Part shown: positions 1 through 9,583 of the stretch, piece after piece
Numbering within the stretch: the stretch's first letter is position 1
Layout: every line of letters begins with the position of its first letter
NCBI RefSeq assembly: GCF_020623625.1
Contig: NC_060206.1
Location: forward strand, 620,001-684,000
Direction of reading: 5' to 3'
Length of the DNA stretch: 64,000 nt
From: Saccharomycodes ludwigii
Taxonomy: Eukaryota > Ascomycota > Saccharomycetes > Saccharomycodales > Saccharomycodaceae
Program-made: the position numbers and the translations under genes
The notes under the pieces: model-generated
Seen by the model: only the letters and a program-made list of their open reading frames with translations
Database searches by the model: none
What the model was told of the DNA's origin: nothing

Positions 1-126
1 AACAACTTTTTAATTTGTATCTTTTCCCTATTTATGTTAAAATCATCCCTATACTCACAATTCAATAAACATAAAACATCAAGCAACTGCAAGCTTAAAA
101 AAAAAAAAAAAAAAATATTTGTCTTC
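1..126 (+). promoter_or_regulatory. Leader region of JLP1-like gene
   Basis: Upstream flank of the dioxygenase gene, cut by the window edge. An ATG at 34 is in frame with the gene, but the codons it would add run straight through a long A-run (about 98-114) and look like leader, not protein. I therefore place the start at 127. Confidence 0.5.
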
Positions 127-1287
127 ATGACGGTCGAAAAGAAGTACGGCGCAACATTGGCTAGTGGCAAGCCAAGACCAATTGGTGATCATCCATATTT
201 TGTAGAAGATAATGAAGATGAAACAGGTTTTATCACAATTCCAGAAAAATACCATAAGTTATCAAGTTATCCAGATTTCTTACCAACCTGGGACAGAAAA
301 GAAAAAGATCCTCCGTATGAGTTTTTCGAATATGAGGACCCAGGCACCAGAGTTAAAGACACCTCCTTACCAAATCTATTTCCTAAGGATGAAAAAGAGG
401 AAATTAAGATTACCAAGTTGAGTCCAAAATTGGGGTCGGAAATTACTGGTTTACAATTGAGTAGTTTGATCGACAATGACAAGGCCAAAGATGAATTGGC
501 TTACTTGATTGCCAAGAGAGGTGTATTAATTTTCAGAGATCAAGACTTGGCCAGTAAAGGCCCTAAATTTGCTGCCAAATTGGTAGAATATTTTGGTCCC
601 TTACATACTCATCAAACTTCTGGTCATCCAAAAGATGTTAAAGAGATCCATGTAGTTTATCGTAGACCAATAGAAGAAGATTATGCAGTAGTCAAAGAAA
701 TTGCTGGAAGAAGATCATGGCATTCTGATATCACTTTTGAATTGCAACCTGCCAGTTATACTTTTTTTTTAAACATCGACAGTCCAGGGTCTGGGGGCGA
801 TACTTTGTTTGCCGATACTGTAGAAGCCTACAAGAGGTTATCTCCTAAATTTAGAGAGTTTTTGGAAACTTTAAGTGTTGCGCACACAGGTAAGGATCAA
901 GCTCAATTTTCCGGAATCAAAGGTGGTATTATCCGTAGAGAACCAGTTGAAAATGTTCATCCATTAGTTAGAGAACATCCTGTTTTGAAGGAAAAAATTT
1001 TATTTGTCAACCAAGGATTTTCTAGAAGAATTGTTGGACTAAAAAGGGGTGAAAGTGATGTTCTTTTAGACTTTTTAACCGGATTGGCCGAAAATACCCA
1101 TGATTTGCAAATTAGAGCACATCATACCCCTGGTTCTGTTGTTATCTGGGATAATAGAAGAACTCAACATGGGATAACTTTTGATTTTGACAAGCCGGTC
1201 TTGAGACATTTGGCCAGAGTCACTGCTACGGGTGAACGTCCAGTTGTTGACTTGAAATATTTAAATGATATAAATTACAAGCCATAG
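127..1287 (+). CDS. JLP1: Fe(II)/2-oxoglutarate-dependent sulfonate dioxygenase (TauD/TfdA family)
   Basis: Predicted cytosolic enzyme that oxidises alkyl sulfonates such as taurine or isethionate with 2-oxoglutarate and O2, releasing sulfite for sulfur assimilation and leaving an aldehyde. From the ATG at 127 it is 386 residues, near the length of yeast Jlp1 (about 412). The facial triad is visible: His199 and Asp201 in WHSDITF and the distal His348 in TQHGITF, followed by Arg364 in the HLARVTATG segment, the usual 2-oxoglutarate carboxylate ligand. The N-terminal KPRPIGDHPYF stretch is typical of the fungal branch. The next gene, GRE2-type, is convergent. The family is certain; the exact sulfonate substrate cannot be read from sequence. 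In S. cerevisiae JLP1 is subtelomeric, so this left end may be an accessory region. Confidence 0.9.
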   Translation: MTVEKKYGATLASGKPRPIGDHPYFVEDNEDETGFITIPEKYHKLSSYPDFLPTWDRKEKDPPYEFFEYEDPGTRVKDTSLPNLFPKDEKEEIKITKLSPKLGSEITGLQLSSLIDNDKAKDELAYLIAKRGVLIFRDQDLASKGPKFAAKLVEYFGPLHTHQTSGHPKDVKEIHVVYRRPIEEDYAVVKEIAGRRSWHSDITFELQPASYTFFLNIDSPGSGGDTLFADTVEAYKRLSPKFREFLETLSVAHTGKDQAQFSGIKGGIIRREPVENVHPLVREHPVLKEKILFVNQGFSRRIVGLKRGESDVLLDFLTGLAENTHDLQIRAHHTPGSVVIWDNRRTQHGITFDFDKPVLRHLARVTATGERPVVDLKYLNDINYKP

Positions 1288-1914
1288 ATGCCTTTATAGA
1301 GGTTATATATGCAGGAATGTTGCCAAATTGGGGATAAAAAAGAATGAAACAGTAATTTTTTTTTTTTATTGCTAATTAGTATAAGTAATTGAGAAATCAC
1401 CCTGTTCGTATTGGTACTATTTAATTTTTAGCTTTTTAGCTTTTTATTTTTTTTTTCTTTTTTTTTTGCACCAATGTCATGGCTAGTTTGTTTATTAAAT
1501 GAAGGTATTCCTCACAGACTTCTTCTTTGTGTTGCTAGGAATGTCTCTTTCTCTTTCCCCCTCTAAAAGATACCATATCGAGTATCGTCTTGCTTATAAA
1601 TGTTGGTCGTTATTTTTAATTTCAGATAAAAACATTGCACTTTTTAATATAAAAAAGCAGAACTATTGTTATTGTAGAGTATTCTATATTATATTAAAAT
1701 CCCACAGACCTTTGTGACACTAAAGCCTATAAGACATATAACTACATCCATTTTTACAAATATAATGATACGTCAAAGAGATTACAGGTGTTTCTATTTT
1801 TTTTTTTAACGTTTCAAACAACTTTTTAATGATTACTTTTTATCAATTAAAAACTTGTTTAAAAAAGAAACTGTTTATATATAACAGCAAATTTATTGTT
1901 ACAATAAAAATAAG
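1288..1914. other. Intergenic, convergent 3' ends
   Basis: Shared 3' region of JLP1 (+) and the first GRE2-type gene (-). It holds several T-runs and AT-rich sequence suited to yeast 3'-end formation. A 72-codon ORF at 1499-1717 looks like chance. I see no RNA gene or repeat. Confidence 0.5.
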
Positions 1915-2958
1915 TTATAAACCGCCTTCAACCTTCAAAATCTGAGAAATTGTATCATCAATACATTCCTTAAAACTTTTAAATTGGAAACCTAGCAACT
2001 CCCTAGTTTTTCTGTTATCCAACGTAGCCATAGTTTTAAATTTTTCTTCGTCTATTCCTTGTATGTATTTGGCAATTCTGCCCTTTAGATTCGGAAAATC
2101 TTCATTGATTTGGTTAGCAATTGATTGCAGAGTGAACCTTCCATTTTCAAGAAATAGCCTTTCGTATGCTAAATTATCATCTTCTAAGCATTTTATATGG
2201 GCTTTAACAACGTCATCGATGTGAATACACGAACCACAATAGTCATTGTCTACTATAGAACCGGGTTTTGTATGTAGCACTTCATTAATAACTTGGCATG
2301 AGGAATTTAAAGTACTTTTGATATCCTGTTCAAAAGTTTGAGGTCCCCAAACGTAAGATGGACAAATTGCAGTGCCAGCAAACCTAGATTTGTGTTTGTT
2401 GATAAATTCCCAGAAATATTTTTCACCATAAGTCTTACTACCATAATAAGCATAGTATGGATTTTTTTTGGCTTCTTCCCAAGTAATGGCATTCCATGAT
2501 GCTTCATTAATAGTAAGCCCTGGTGTGGCATCGTCTTTTGCTTGTGCCAAGGCAGCAGAAGAAGAAGTCAAGACAATTTTTTTCACGTTAGGTCCATATA
2601 ACTGTATTGCATGCAAAATAGATTTAACACCGTTTACAGCTGGAACCAATATCTCTTTTTCACAACTTTCTTTGACAGTGAAAAATAGTGGGGATGCCGT
2701 GTGTAAAACATAGTCAATTTGGACACCATGCTTTTGGAAGCTCTCATCAAAAGCGTTTGGATTAGAAATATCAGACACGACTGAAAATATTAGGTTTGGG
2801 TCATTTTTGAATAGTAGATGCAATTTCTCGGCCTTTTCTTTGGTTCTTATTGATCCAATTACTTTATAGTTCCTAGAGCTTAATAAACTTTTAATAAGGT
2901 GTTTAGCAATAAAACCAGAAGCACCTGATACAAAAACAGTTTTCTTGCTGTCTGACAT
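1915..2958 (-). CDS. GRE2-type NADPH-dependent aldehyde/methylglyoxal reductase, copy 1
   Basis: Extended short-chain dehydrogenase of the Gre2/Ari1 group, cytosolic, reducing aldehydes, methylglyoxal or ketones with NADPH. I start it at the ATG at 2958 (347 residues; Gre2 is 342). An in-frame ATG at 3099 would add a Lys/Asn/Thr-rich tail from A-rich leader before the conserved TVFVSGASGFIAKHL nucleotide-binding loop at residues 7-21. Catalytic residues are visible: the Ser run at 132-134 and Tyr171-x3-Lys175 in AYYGSK. PAVNGVKSIL at 106-115 is typical of the family. It lies in tandem with a second copy (3904-4971), and a third copy is at 19581-20645. Which S. cerevisiae paralogue it matches (GRE2, ARI1, YGL039W, YDR541C) cannot be decided by eye. 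Confidence 0.9.
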   Translation of the reverse strand: MSDSKKTVFVSGASGFIAKHLIKSLLSSRNYKVIGSIRTKEKAEKLHLLFKNDPNLIFSVVSDISNPNAFDESFQKHGVQIDYVLHTASPLFFTVKESCEKEILVPAVNGVKSILHAIQLYGPNVKKIVLTSSSAALAQAKDDATPGLTINEASWNAITWEEAKKNPYYAYYGSKTYGEKYFWEFINKHKSRFAGTAICPSYVWGPQTFEQDIKSTLNSSCQVINEVLHTKPGSIVDNDYCGSCIHIDDVVKAHIKCLEDDNLAYERLFLENGRFTLQSIANQINEDFPNLKGRIAKYIQGIDEEKFKTMATLDNRKTRELLGFQFKSFKECIDDTISQILKVEGGL

Positions 2959-3903
2959 TTTCCTTGATTTTTTTTTTTTGTTTGTTTGTTTTTTTGTTTT
3001 AATTTCATTTGTTTGTTTTGAATGTTGCAAATGATAAGAAGTTGCGTTTAAAAAAAAAATTGGTAGAAAAAATAAGTTTTGCTTTGCTGTTATTTTCATT
3101 TTTTTTTTATTTTTATTTTAATATGAATTTTTATAAACGAAGAAAAAAATGGTAATGATAATCCGTAGCTAATGAATATAAAAGTTATAAATCTAATGTT
3201 ATGCACTTTATAATTTAGTAATAAGTTATGTGCATTTATAAAGATCGTATATGTGCTGGACCCCCACAATTGTGTTCATGTTTGCAATAAATAAATTACT
3301 GGTTCAAAGTTCAATCCTCCTGCAAACAAGCATATATATATATATATCTAAATGTATGATAAGTAGTTACTTATTTGTTTTCCTGATCGAGTTTTTTACC
3401 ATATCACTTAGAAAAGCTTCTTTTTCATTTTTTTCTTTTGGTTTTTCTTTTTTTTTCCTTTTGGTTTTTCTTGTTTGGAAGTTGCATTCAAATTGCCATA
3501 TAATTGTTCCCTTTTTTTATCCTTTTTTATGGCGTTTCCCAACCTATAAACAGATAAGCCTAATCCTGCAACTACCAACATCTTATACTTGTTTTCTATT
3601 GGTTGATGTCGTAATGTCTTTTCTGTTTTAGTAATTCTAAAGTTCAAGTAAGTATTTGAGTTGCAAATATGAGACTTTAATTTAATAAAAAAAAAAGTTG
3701 CTGTAATCAAATCTATATAAAAAGAATGCAAAAAGAAGCGTAAAAACTCCCGTTTGAGATTTTCTTATAAGACAAAAAAAAAAAATATCTTGTACCTATA
3801 AAATATGTTCATATATACTTTTACAATCAAGTTTCTTTGTATATATAACTATTTTAAAGCTATAGAACTGTAATCCTGTACAGTTGTCACTTTTTTATAT
3901 GAA
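2959..3903. promoter_or_regulatory. Intergenic between the tandem GRE2-type genes
   Basis: Promoter of copy 1 and 3' flank of copy 2. It holds T-runs, a short (TA)n run near 3335-3348 and one doubtful small ORF at 3408-3581, described separately. No other element recognised. Confidence 0.45.
3408..3581 (-). CDS. Possible small membrane protein (57 codons), doubtful
   Basis: A 57-residue ORF starting with the ATG at 3581. The first 18 residues (MLVVAGLGLSVYRLGNAI) form a short hydrophobic, Gly-containing segment, followed by a Lys-rich tail. The beginning looks protein-like, resembling small single-pass yeast proteins. The Lys-rich end could simply be A-rich intergenic DNA read through. The same frame stays open upstream to 3731. 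I do not recognise a family. It shares the minus strand with both flanking reductases. Conservation in related species would be needed before accepting it. Confidence 0.2.
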   Translation of the reverse strand: MLVVAGLGLSVYRLGNAIKKDKKREQLYGNLNATSKQEKPKGKKKKNQKKKMKKKLF

Positions 3904-4971
3904 TTACTGGCATCCCATCTTTTTTTCTGTGGCTAGAATCTGTGACACTGTGTCACAGATACAAGCATGGAAACTTTTAAACTGAAACCCCAATAATTTT
4001 TTTGTTTTATTGTTATCCAAAGTAGCCATGGTTTTTATTTTATCTTCATCAATCCCATATACGGGTTGAGCAATCTTGCCCCTCAACTGTGGGAAACTTT
4101 CATTAATCTCATTAACTATAGTTTGTAAAGTGAATCTACCATTACTCAATAGCAACCGCTGGTTTTCCAAGTTGTTATCTTTTAAACATTGCAATACAGT
4201 TTTACCCACGTCTTCAACGTCGATAAATGAACGGCATAAGTTGTTGTCCACTATCGTATTGGGTTTAGAATGAACAATCTCGTTGATAAACTCGCATGAC
4301 AAATTTAACTTTTGTTTAACATCTTCCTCAAATTTCTGTCTCCCAAAAACATAGGTTGGTAAAATTGTTGAAACTTTAAAATGTGGATTGTTTTCTTTAA
4401 CAAAATGCCAGCAATATTTTTCACTAAAAGTTTTGCCACCGTAATAGGCTTTGTACCCACTTTCCTTTGACTCTTCCCAAGAAATTGAATTCCAAGTTTC
4501 TTCATTAATGAAATTTCTTGATACGGAATCAAATTCTTTGGTACCACAAGCAGCAAATGAAGACATAAAAACAAATTTCTTAACATTTGGTCCATACAAT
4601 TGGATTGCACTTAAGATGGACTTGACTCCATTGACAGCAGGAATCAAAATCTCATTTTCTATACTTTTTTCCGCATGGAAGAAAAGAGGAGAAGCCGTAT
4701 GGACAACGTACTCAATCTCTCTTCCATATTTAATAAAGGCTTCATCGAAAGCGTCTACTTTGGAAATATCGGGCACGATAGCAAATTCTAGCAAACTTAA
4801 ATCATAATCAAGACTAAATAAATTTTGCACAAGTTCAGCCTTTTCTTGGCTTCTTACGGATCCTATGACTTTATACTCACCAGTTTCTAATAGTTGACCG
4901 ATAATGTGTTTGGCAATAAATCCAGTTGCGCCAGAAACAAAAACTATTTTTTTAAATGATGGTTGTGACAT
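3904..4971 (-). CDS. GRE2-type NADPH-dependent aldehyde/methylglyoxal reductase, copy 2
   Basis: Second Gre2-like extended SDR, 355 residues. The N-terminal IVFVSGATGFIAKHI (9-23) is the dinucleotide-binding loop. FMSSFA (135-140) supplies the catalytic Ser and AYYGGK gives Tyr176 and Lys180. It is closely similar to copy 1 along its whole length, sharing HTASPLFF, PAVNGVKSIL and the C-terminal KTMATLDN block, so the two arose by tandem duplication. Relative to copies 1 and 3 the catalytic segment has Gly-Gly-Lys in place of (G/A)-Ser-Lys, which may tune substrate choice. A run of TA repeats sits directly before the ATG. Confidence 0.9.
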   Translation of the reverse strand: MSQPSFKKIVFVSGATGFIAKHIIGQLLETGEYKVIGSVRSQEKAELVQNLFSLDYDLSLLEFAIVPDISKVDAFDEAFIKYGREIEYVVHTASPLFFHAEKSIENEILIPAVNGVKSILSAIQLYGPNVKKFVFMSSFAACGTKEFDSVSRNFINEETWNSISWEESKESGYKAYYGGKTFSEKYCWHFVKENNPHFKVSTILPTYVFGRQKFEEDVKQKLNLSCEFINEIVHSKPNTIVDNNLCRSFIDVEDVGKTVLQCLKDNNLENQRLLLSNGRFTLQTIVNEINESFPQLRGKIAQPVYGIDEDKIKTMATLDNNKTKKLLGFQFKSFHACICDTVSQILATEKKMGCQ

Positions 4972-5543
4972 TATATATATATATATTTTTTTTTTTGGTG
5001 TTTGCTTTTTTTTTTATTGTTGTTGCTGTTACTTGTCAATCATTGTTAAGTCATATATTTATATTTATATATCGTTTGATTTTGGCAAGGTGGATTTTAT
5101 TAGAAGTATTACCTTATCAAGTTGTAGGCCTTATCAAAATTTAGTTCGTTTTTTTTTTAAAAAAAAAAAAAAATATTTTGTTGATAAACTGTCATTTTAT
5201 TCGCGATTTCATCCATCATTCAATCAAAAAAGAAAAATGGCAACATAAACAAAATACAAAAGAGTATAATCAAACTTTTTGTATTAATCAATGCACCTGA
5301 CCTCTATTATTTTTTTGTAGTATTCTAATCACAAATATACATATTTGAACTTGTTTAAGAATTTTGTCATACAAAAGTCTCTCCCAGATTGTCTAGGAGA
5401 AAGTTAAAAAAAAGCCTCTCAAAGTATAAGAAAGTAAAAATATTATAGAAGAAATCTTAAAATTGAATATAAATCAGTTCTGTAAATAGCAAATATCGAA
5501 TATGTATAAAAAAGATAATAAAAAAAAAAAAAAAAAAATCTAA
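4972..5543. promoter_or_regulatory. Promoter of GRE2-type copy 2; 3' flank of amine oxidase
   Basis: Immediately upstream of the copy-2 ATG is TATATATATATATA followed by T-runs; an A-run lies at about 5158-5173 and another just after the amine oxidase stop. Nothing else recognised. Confidence 0.45.
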
Positions 5544-7595
5544 CTATAAATTAGTCTTGCAACAACTCCCGGATTTCTTTGCAGCAGCAGCGGCCTTTGC
5601 GTCTTCATAATAAACACTCTTATTAAATTCGTTATTGGCCAATGGAATATCCAAAGCTGGATTCTTGTCAAAAAAGGATGCTGGTGTGACTAAAAATTGT
5701 AAAAAGTCACTTGCCATCAATGGAAATTGTTCAGTAGATGGTGGATGTGTCAAGGCCAATGTGCACCAAACAACAGTGTCAGTGTTTCTAACAGAATCTG
5801 AGCCATCACACCATTTGCTCAAACCAGTATCAGTCTGCGATTGATTGGTAAATTCACCAGCAGCGTACAATTGATCATCTTGGTATTTGGATACCCAAAA
5901 TTGCTTGGTACCGTAGTGAGCTCTCTTGACATTGTATGAATTAGGAGAGGCCAAAATCATTTGTCTGGCTGGCATCTCAAACTTGTAAGCAACTGGTTTC
6001 AAAGTAGTTGGATTGATAGAGCTTTCATTAATGACCTTGACAGTTCTATTGGTGAATGGGGACTGGTCGACATAACCAGACTTTTCAACAAAAGTTCTCT
6101 TGGCCTCATAACCAACGTTATATGGATTCATTGGTGTGTTTTCCTCCATTGGAACATAGTCGTCGTAAACAACTGTGTTTTTGTCACCATCTAACCTTGT
6201 ATCAAATCTAAAAGATAGCAAATGTTGATGGAAGGCAGCTGTGACACCTGGACCAACAATGGTACCAAAATTAGTTACATTATTTTCGTCATTTGGCATG
6301 GTAGACAAAATACCAGTAGCTCTGACTTGAACAGTGATGGCACCAACTTGATCAAAAACTAAGTTTACAATGTATTCATAGTTAGCAACAGTAGCAATAG
6401 TTTGAATAACAAATTCTCTTCTTCTTGTAGTAACAGTAGAACCGGTTCTGTAATTTTGATGCAAAAACAAAATACCATAATCTTGTTCATGCATACAAAT
6501 GGTGGATGGAATTAAAACAGGATTACCCTCACGGTCAACCCTTCTAGTGTCCAAATACTTAATGACACCCAAACAATGGCAGCCCAAAGCCAAAGAGTTT
6601 GCAGTGTTACCAAAACCACAGTCACCCAAATCAAAAGCTTGTTTTCTGTGGAAAGGAGCACGACCATCGGCATATGGAACTGTCATTTCGTTCAAGGCAA
6701 CACGGTAAAACAAAGATCTACCCTTGAAGAAAACATCATACAAAGCAAACCCCTCTCTAACATTGGTAGAGATTCTAAATTCCCAATCTTGCCAGGTAAT
6801 TTTATTACCATCTATATTAAAAGAAGCACCATCTGGTTGGGAAACAATCAAGGGTTTCAAACCTTCTCTTGGTTTGTAGTCTTCAACAACATTTGGATGG
6901 TACTCAACAGACTTCAATGGTTTGTATGGCAAAGTGTCCTTGATAACAACTTCATCTGGACCACTTGGTAAGTAGTCAATGCGAACAAATTTGTGAGACA
7001 AATACTCAAACACTGGAGAAAACTTCAATGGAATAGAATAGTGATTAGCTTCAGGATGATCTAATTTCATGTACATATAAGCTTGAATCAATGGGATTTT
7101 TTCGTTTGGTGAATCGGTACCGTACATCCATGGCTCACAAACTACAACGTAATTTAACTTTCCCAATGTTTTGTGGTTGTAAAATACTTTATCCAATTGT
7201 AACTTGGCAATTTCAGCTTTGATAACTGGATGCTCCAAAATAACATTTTCAATGTCCAACATATCATCTGGTAGTAAAGGACCAACAGTACCTTCTGGTG
7301 TAGCTTGGTTGCAGATGATATGGTTTTCACTAACATTTACAATTGCTTTATACAATGGCATTTTATTATTTTTATAGTAGTAAGCATAAGTTCTTCTTGG
7401 AATGTATGGTAATTTACTACCACCATAACGTTCGATGTTTAAATATTCAATAGCTTGTTTCTTTGGGGGATCCAATCTATCGACTTGAATAAAATGTAAC
7501 TTAGCATCGCCACCAAGGTCTTTTAGCAAGCTGGTTGTGGTTTTGATTTCATCATCGGTAATAGGGTCAAAAATATGTAATTGTGGGCCTGCCAT
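5544..7595 (-). CDS. AMO1: Copper-containing primary amine oxidase
   Basis: Copper/topaquinone amine oxidase oxidising primary amines to aldehyde, ammonia and H2O2; in methylotrophic yeasts it is peroxisomal and lets amines serve as nitrogen source. The 683 residues match the family (Ogataea AMO is 692). Visible residues: cofactor-forming Tyr406 in NYEY; copper ligands His456 and His458 in FHQHLL and His617 in THPPSTEQFPLM; catalytic-base Asp322 in QAFDLGDCGFG. The protein ends in KTNL, not the usual SRL/SKL peroxisomal tag; KTNL resembles the weak catalase tag KANL. Two adjacent cysteines (678-679) precede it. S. cerevisiae lacks this gene. Its aldehyde product links it to the two adjacent aldehyde reductases. 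Confidence 0.93.
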   Translation of the reverse strand: MAGPQLHIFDPITDDEIKTTTSLLKDLGGDAKLHFIQVDRLDPPKKQAIEYLNIERYGGSKLPYIPRRTYAYYYKNNKMPLYKAIVNVSENHIICNQATPEGTVGPLLPDDMLDIENVILEHPVIKAEIAKLQLDKVFYNHKTLGKLNYVVVCEPWMYGTDSPNEKIPLIQAYMYMKLDHPEANHYSIPLKFSPVFEYLSHKFVRIDYLPSGPDEVVIKDTLPYKPLKSVEYHPNVVEDYKPREGLKPLIVSQPDGASFNIDGNKITWQDWEFRISTNVREGFALYDVFFKGRSLFYRVALNEMTVPYADGRAPFHRKQAFDLGDCGFGNTANSLALGCHCLGVIKYLDTRRVDREGNPVLIPSTICMHEQDYGILFLHQNYRTGSTVTTRRREFVIQTIATVANYEYIVNLVFDQVGAITVQVRATGILSTMPNDENNVTNFGTIVGPGVTAAFHQHLLSFRFDTRLDGDKNTVVYDDYVPMEENTPMNPYNVGYEAKRTFVEKSGYVDQSPFTNRTVKVINESSINPTTLKPVAYKFEMPARQMILASPNSYNVKRAHYGTKQFWVSKYQDDQLYAAGEFTNQSQTDTGLSKWCDGSDSVRNTDTVVWCTLALTHPPSTEQFPLMASDFLQFLVTPASFFDKNPALDIPLANNEFNKSVYYEDAKAAAAAKKSGSCCKTNL

Positions 7596-8372
7596 AGTTG
7601 TTGTTGTAACTATTTGTCTGTTTGTTTACTTGTTTTGTTTTAGACTATTCTTTATTGCCTGTGTAATATAGATGGGATGGGGGACACAAAAAGGAAGAAA
7701 GAAAGAAAAAAAAAAAAAAAAGTTTTAAAAAAAAAACGAATGAGGTCCTTTTATACTCGAAAAGAAAAAGAGATGTGTTGGATAATCAAAAGTATATTTA
7801 AGTGGTTGGTTCACTGGGTATATTAAGCCAAGTTTGATTGGCTTTTCTCGGGAAATAATAAAATATTTTGCTTATCTATTTCGATTTTGATTATCGTTAT
7901 AAAATATTTTGCTTTCCGCCTCTCAGAAACCACTGCACACACACATAAAGATAAGTATGGGGGCAGTTTCCCAATCAGGAAACTGGATCCCTGTGTAGAT
8001 TTCCCGCTGTCGCACTCACAAAAAAAATAAAATTTTGTAGCAATTTTAAACGCGGTTTCAAAACCAACAATAAAAAAAAAAAAAAAACAAAACAAAACAA
8101 AAAAAAATATGCCTTTTTTTGTTATTATTAAAGATAAGAAAAACCATTCACCAAATATTTCCCTTTCTGGTATCCAAAAACATGATCTGTGTGCCTCGAT
8201 AAACATAAAAATAATTACTAACAATGATAATTAACTTAAAAATACAAAAGATTAATTAATTAGACATCTAACAAATAAATATATTATTCTTTACTATTAA
8301 AATATGCTATGTTCAGATAATAAAGTACAAATAAGCTGGGGAGAAAAAAGAAAATGAAAAGAAAAAAAAAAT
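7596..8372. promoter_or_regulatory. Promoter of amine oxidase; 3' flank of PDCD5 homologue
   Basis: Upstream region of the minus-strand amine oxidase gene. It contains A-runs near 7708 and 8072-8104 and short GC-containing islands near 7970-8012. No coding or RNA feature recognised; the 133-codon ORF at 7823-8224 is Phe/Ile-rich and looks like a chance reading of A/T runs. Confidence 0.45.
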
Positions 8373-8938
8373 CTAATCAAAAAAATCATCATCGCTATCT
8401 TCATTTTCTTGATTGTTCTTTTTATTAGAGGTATTAGCAGCATTACTTGTAAAAAGTAAGTCTTCGTCTTCATCACCATCCTCTTCTCTCCTGTTAAAAA
8501 TAATTTTAGCTGTTTGTTTTTTTGTGGTGTTTTCATTTCTAGTAATTCCATCCAATATTTGAACTAAATCTTGTTCACTAACTTTGTTTCTTAATGCACC
8601 TCTTTGAATTAACATTGTCAAGTATTGTTCAACTTGTTTGGCTCTTTCCGGTCTTACCATAGATATCCTGGACAATCTTTCCAAGGCTTTTGGCTCTAAA
8701 AATTGTGCTATATGTTCACCAACACTGTTTGAAATAAAATAAAATAAAATAAAAAAATTGTTAGTAAAAGTTTAGTGAATTTCTTTTAAAATTAATGAGA
8801 GTAATTGCTGAGTCTCCTTTAGAAATAAAAAAATACATACGGTTTGAAACTAGAACTCTCACTTGAGTTTCCGCCTCCCTCATTATTCTTTAACTGTTGT
8901 AATCTTGCTTGGCGGATTGCTTCCAAATCTGAATCCAT
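8373..8938 (-). CDS. PDCD5-family protein, spliced (homologue of YMR074C)
   Basis: Small helical nucleic-acid-binding protein of the PDCD5/TFAR19 family. Two exons: 8841-8938 (32 codons plus two bases) and 8373-8724, giving 149 residues after splicing. Exon 1 begins MDSDLEAIRQARLQQLK, the family's N-terminal helix; exon 2 continues VGEHIAQFLEPKALERL, then VRPERAKQVE, the conserved core, and ends in an acidic DDDFFD tail. The intron has 5' GTATGT, a perfect TACTAAC branch site and AAACAG at its 3' end. In S. cerevisiae YMR074C neighbours IRC21 (YMR073C) and ABF2 (YMR072W), whose homologues lie 8-10 kb to the right here. Confidence 0.92.
8725..8840 (-). other. Spliceosomal intron of the PDCD5 homologue
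   Basis: 116-nt intron on the minus strand. The donor reads GTATGT (8835-8840), the branch site TACTAAC lies at 8760-8766 and the acceptor CAG at 8725-8727. It interrupts a Pro codon, and joining the exons restores PVGEHIAQFLEP, matching the family. Confidence 0.93.
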
Positions 8939-9323
8939 TTTCCCCTCTATTCTATTTAAAACGTAAAATTTTGATCTTAAAACACAAAGGCAATGTATAA
9001 GTAATGAGTTTATATACTTTTAAAAAAAAATAATATATATATGATAGTGGCAATAATAATAATAGGTTAAAAAAAATAAGTTGGGACGAATGTGATAGAA
9101 GAATCTTTTAAAAAAGGGCTAAGAACAAAATAATGTTTTTGCTTCTTCTATTTTTGTTGATTGATTTGTTTTTTTCCTTTCTTTTCTTAGATAAAAGAAT
9201 TAAACGAGCAAATTATCGAGTAATTACAAAAATCTGAGCAAATTCTGTTATTATTCCAAATTTTTATAATTATATCTATTATTTTTATGATGTTTATTTG
9301 GAAATTGATGGAAGAAAAACTAC

Positions 9324-9356
<33 letters not shown>

Positions 9357-9583
9357 TTCTTGTATAAAATTATTCTTCCGAATAATAAATTGTCCTAAGC
9401 ATTTCGGTCTCTCTTTCCAAGACGGATCCGATTCAATCTTTTTTTTTTTTTAATTTATTGTGCTATGAATGATTTAGTTATAATCTCGCAGTTAAAAAAG
9501 TGAAAAAAAAAAAAGAAAAAATATATTGTAAATAAGAGTAAAAACAATGAAGAAAGGTGGCAGTTATTCTGCTATTACTGTCG
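8939..9583. promoter_or_regulatory. Promoter of PDCD5 homologue; 3' flank of Ste24-like gene
   Basis: AT-rich intergenic DNA with an A-run of nearly 30 bases at about 9323-9351 and several shorter runs. No ORF, RNA gene or repeat family recognised. Confidence 0.45.

Noticed and set aside
34-126. In-frame N-terminal extension of JLP1 from the ATG at 34
   Set aside because: It reads through a long A-run and adds 31 low-complexity residues not seen in the family; the ATG at 127 gives the expected start.
2959-3099. 47-residue extension of GRE2-type copy 1
   Set aside because: Lys/Thr/Asn-rich translation of leader DNA; the family begins just before the VFVSGASG loop.
7823-8224. 133-codon ORF in the amine oxidase promoter
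   Set aside because: Phe/Ile/Lys runs from poly(T)/poly(A), no ATG-proximal features and no recognisable domain.
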